Source: Pseudoalteromonas sp. MMG007 | Lineage (GTDB): Bacteria; Pseudomonadota; Gammaproteobacteria; Enterobacterales; Alteromonadaceae | Assembly: GCF_018100985.1 (NCBI RefSeq) | Contig: NZ_JAGJEI010000013.1 | Coordinates: 61,734-125,733, forward strand | Direction of reading: 5' to 3' | DNA: 64,000 bases | Part shown: in pieces, positions 62,831 to 64,000 of the stretch | How the letters are laid out: each line of letters opens with the position of its first letter | Position numbering within the stretch: position 1 is the first letter of the stretch | Program-made: the position numbers and the translations under genes | Notes under the pieces: model-generated | What the model saw: the letters and a program-made list of their open reading frames with translations, nothing else | The model's database searches: none | What the model was told of the DNA's origin: nothing

Positions 62831-63474
62831 ATGACACTGTCATTGGAAGACATCACCGCCAATAATTACGAAGCCATATGCGATTTAGAGGTTGCTAAAA
62901 CACAAGAAGAATACGTGGCGTGTAATATGTGGTCGTTAGTAGAAGCGCACTACAATAGCGGGTATACCTGTAAAGCGAATTAACCTGAACTCTGGATAAT
63001 AAATCTATCTCAAGCAGCTATTTTCAGCGCTAACTGCGTTGAATTTACTTGCAATAGGCTAGCTATTGACGCGTAATTTCGCCTTGTTTTCACTGGAAAT
63101 CTCTGGCTAGAGAGAATAAGCATAAATATCACTTTTGACTCAATACGTTAGTAAACCTCTTAACCAGAGTTCAGGTTATTTACTTAAATGCTGTGCCGGT
63201 CGGTTTTTTTATGTGGGTAAAAGAAACCCCAACAAAGGTTTCTATTTGGCGCTTTATGGTTGATCAAGCACATCAAAGTAAAGGCATTGGGCGCAAAGCA
63301 CTAGCTATGGCAATTGAAGAGATTAAAACAACTTCTAAGCTTGAACAAATCGAGATTTGTTATAACCCGCAAAATCCTGTTGCTAAAGACTTTTATTCAA
63401 GCTTTGGGTTTGAAGAGGCTGGCCTCGATGAGGATGACGACGATATGTTAGCGGTTATTAAAATTAGTAGTTAA
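62831..63474 (+). pseudogene. GNAT acetyltransferase gene split by a MITE-like repeat
   Basis: The 5' part starts at ATG 62831 (MTLSLEDITANNYEAICDLE) and reads to YTCKA, where it enters the inserted repeat and stops at the TAA in the repeat's end (62981-62983). The 3' part resumes after the repeat as IYLNAVPVGFFMWVKETP, with the acetyl-CoA motif DQAHQSKGIGRKALAMA and FYSSFGFEEAG to a stop at 63474. Joined, they give a normal PaiA/BltD-type polyamine-like acetyltransferase of about 148 residues. A GTG at 63193 might still start a fragment, but it lacks the N-terminal fold. Confidence 0.8.
62981..63178 (+). mobile_element. MITE-like repeat, copy 2, inserted in a GNAT gene (198 bp)
   Basis: Perfect 15-bp terminal inverted repeats TAACCTGAACTCTGG (62981-62995) and CCAGAGTTCAGGTTA (63164-63178). 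The interior aligns with copy 1 at 8239-8435 in reverse orientation, nearly base for base over the first 65 bp and more loosely later. There is no coding capacity. The target duplication, if any, is only one or two bases and cannot be fixed from the sequence. Confidence 0.85.
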
Positions 63475-63485
63475 CTCATTAATGA

Positions 63486-63516
63486 GTAGGCCGGATAAGC
63501 GAAGCGCCATCCGACA
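63486..63516. repeat. REP-like palindromic element
   Basis: The stretch beginning GTAGGCCGGATAAGCGAAGC and ending CATCCGACA folds into GGAT-AAGCG/ GCGCC-ATCC and closely resembles REP (PU-type) sequences common in Enterobacterales. It lies 12 bp after the GNAT stop. It is the only copy noticed in the window. Confidence 0.55.
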
Positions 63517-63809
63517 CAATAAAATACCTTGCCAATTATTATCAACATTTTATGTTGTTGAATGGCTGGAGAGTGCCAATTGCGGACGATAGTAACCATA
63601 ATCACTTATGTGGACTCCCATTTATCAACAACTATTTTAACTAAATAAATTCGCCTTCTTATGTACGAGTTCTAAATGAGGCGCTACCTCGACTCCAAGA
63701 TAATTTCGCGTGTTAGAGCACTCTTCTTGTTAACGAGCTTTTCGCTCTTGTGACTATACTGTGTCGTCTAACATGTTGTTAATTTAGCTAAAGCTGATGT
63801 TTGATTTTT
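63517..63809. other. flank of the IS110-type element, no gene seen
   Basis: About 290 bp between the REP-like hairpin and the transposase stop. No reading frame is credible. If the transposase belongs to the IS1111 subgroup, the element's structured noncoding RNA would be encoded on this side; I could not identify its boundary. Confidence 0.35.
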
Positions 63810-64000
63810 TTATAATAAAACAGCTTTATATTCTGTTTTATTATTGATTAAAGAAAAAGCGGTTCTAACCGTTTTATTGGCTAATGCGACTGCTGCACAC
63901 TTTTTTCCTCGTCGTTCTATTAACGCTTTAAGCCAGCGCTCTTTACTTGTTTTTGGCTCTCGCTTAACAACTTGTTGGATGACTGGACTTCCCACAGTTT
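63810..64000 (-). CDS. IS110-type transposase, C-terminal end only
   Basis: The gene runs off the right edge; the visible 63 residues include SPVIQQVVKREPKTSKERWL and GKKCAAVALANKTVRTAFSLI and end KAVLL. The W-x-x-x-L-x-x-R-x-x-x-K-x-A-x-V-A-L-A-N-K pattern is typical of the C terminus of IS110-family DEDD transposases. The 5' part, and so the intactness of the element, lies outside the window. Confidence 0.7.
   Translation of the reverse strand, partial: TVGSPVIQQVVKREPKTSKERWLKALIERRGKKCAAVALANKTVRTAFSLINNKTEYKAVLL

Noticed and set aside
62978..63180. TA target-site duplication around the MITE in the GNAT gene
   Set aside because: Removing the element with a TA duplication throws the downstream GNAT sequence out of frame, so the exact junction cannot be claimed.
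63193..63474. Independent 93-residue acetyltransferase
   Set aside because: It is the 3' part of the interrupted GNAT gene and lacks the N-terminal fold; reported as a pseudogene instead.

Overview
The window looks like part of a marine gammaproteobacterial genome, most likely a Pseudoalteromonas chromid (second chromosome). This rests on the AT-rich sequence, the protein families present, and a plasmid-type replication module (repA, parA, parB, iterons) embedded among ordinary metabolic genes. The genus is inferred from family resemblance; no database search was possible. No tRNA, rRNA or CRISPR array was seen.

Layout. 1-8.1 kb: small hypothetical genes, an SOS-controlled umuDC pair, a MarR regulator divergent from a siderophore-interacting reductase, a luciferase-like oxidoreductase, a patatin lipase and an EamA transporter. 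8.2-13.4 kb: a 197-bp MITE-like repeat, an AraC regulator, then an Lrp regulator divergent from an ornithine cyclodeaminase/citrulline hydrolase pair and an AGCS symporter. 13.5-18.7 kb: a second patatin, an orphan coiled-coil membrane protein, a lipoprotein, and a tyrosine recombinase overlapping a cation/proton antiporter. 18.8-27.1 kb: a YdiJ-type dehydrogenase, PEP synthase with its divergent regulator, and a class II DAHP synthase.

27.1-33.6 kb is the replication core. A Tus homologue sits beside three Ter-like sites, two facing one way and one the other, forming a fork trap of about 90 bp. Next come a terminator, repA, an origin with GATC-containing 18-bp iterons, a DnaA box and a large inverted repeat, then parAB and a second iteron cluster with a 16-bp palindrome that may be parS. 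A fork trap about 2.5 kb from the origin is the arrangement expected of a replicon that copies itself mostly in one direction.

33.6-43.2 kb: a SNF2 helicase, then six tandem copies of a structured, terminator-ended unit that I interpret as a family of small RNAs. One array spacer carries another short repeat element. RmuC, a GNAT enzyme, a Tat-exported aldo/keto reductase, a DJ-1 pseudogene and a haloacid dehalogenase follow.

43.4-51.6 kb: a Fur-box-headed operon for a hydroxamate (NRPS-independent) siderophore of the bisucaberin/desferrioxamine type, with decarboxylase, N-hydroxylase, exporter, fused acyltransferase-synthetase, FhuF-like reductase and a membrane acyltransferase-like protein. 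53.2-62.7 kb: a zinc-starvation regulon. It holds ABC genes divergent from DUF3299 genes, and a six- or seven-gene operon headed by a perfect Zur-like palindrome (ZrgA-like His-rich protein, backup dihydroorotase, FolE2, gamma carbonic anhydrase-like protein, COG0523 GTPase, a nuclease-phosphatase fusion, a SEC-C protein). The window ends with a GNAT gene broken by a second copy of the 8.2-kb repeat, a REP-like hairpin and the 3' end of an IS110-type transposase.
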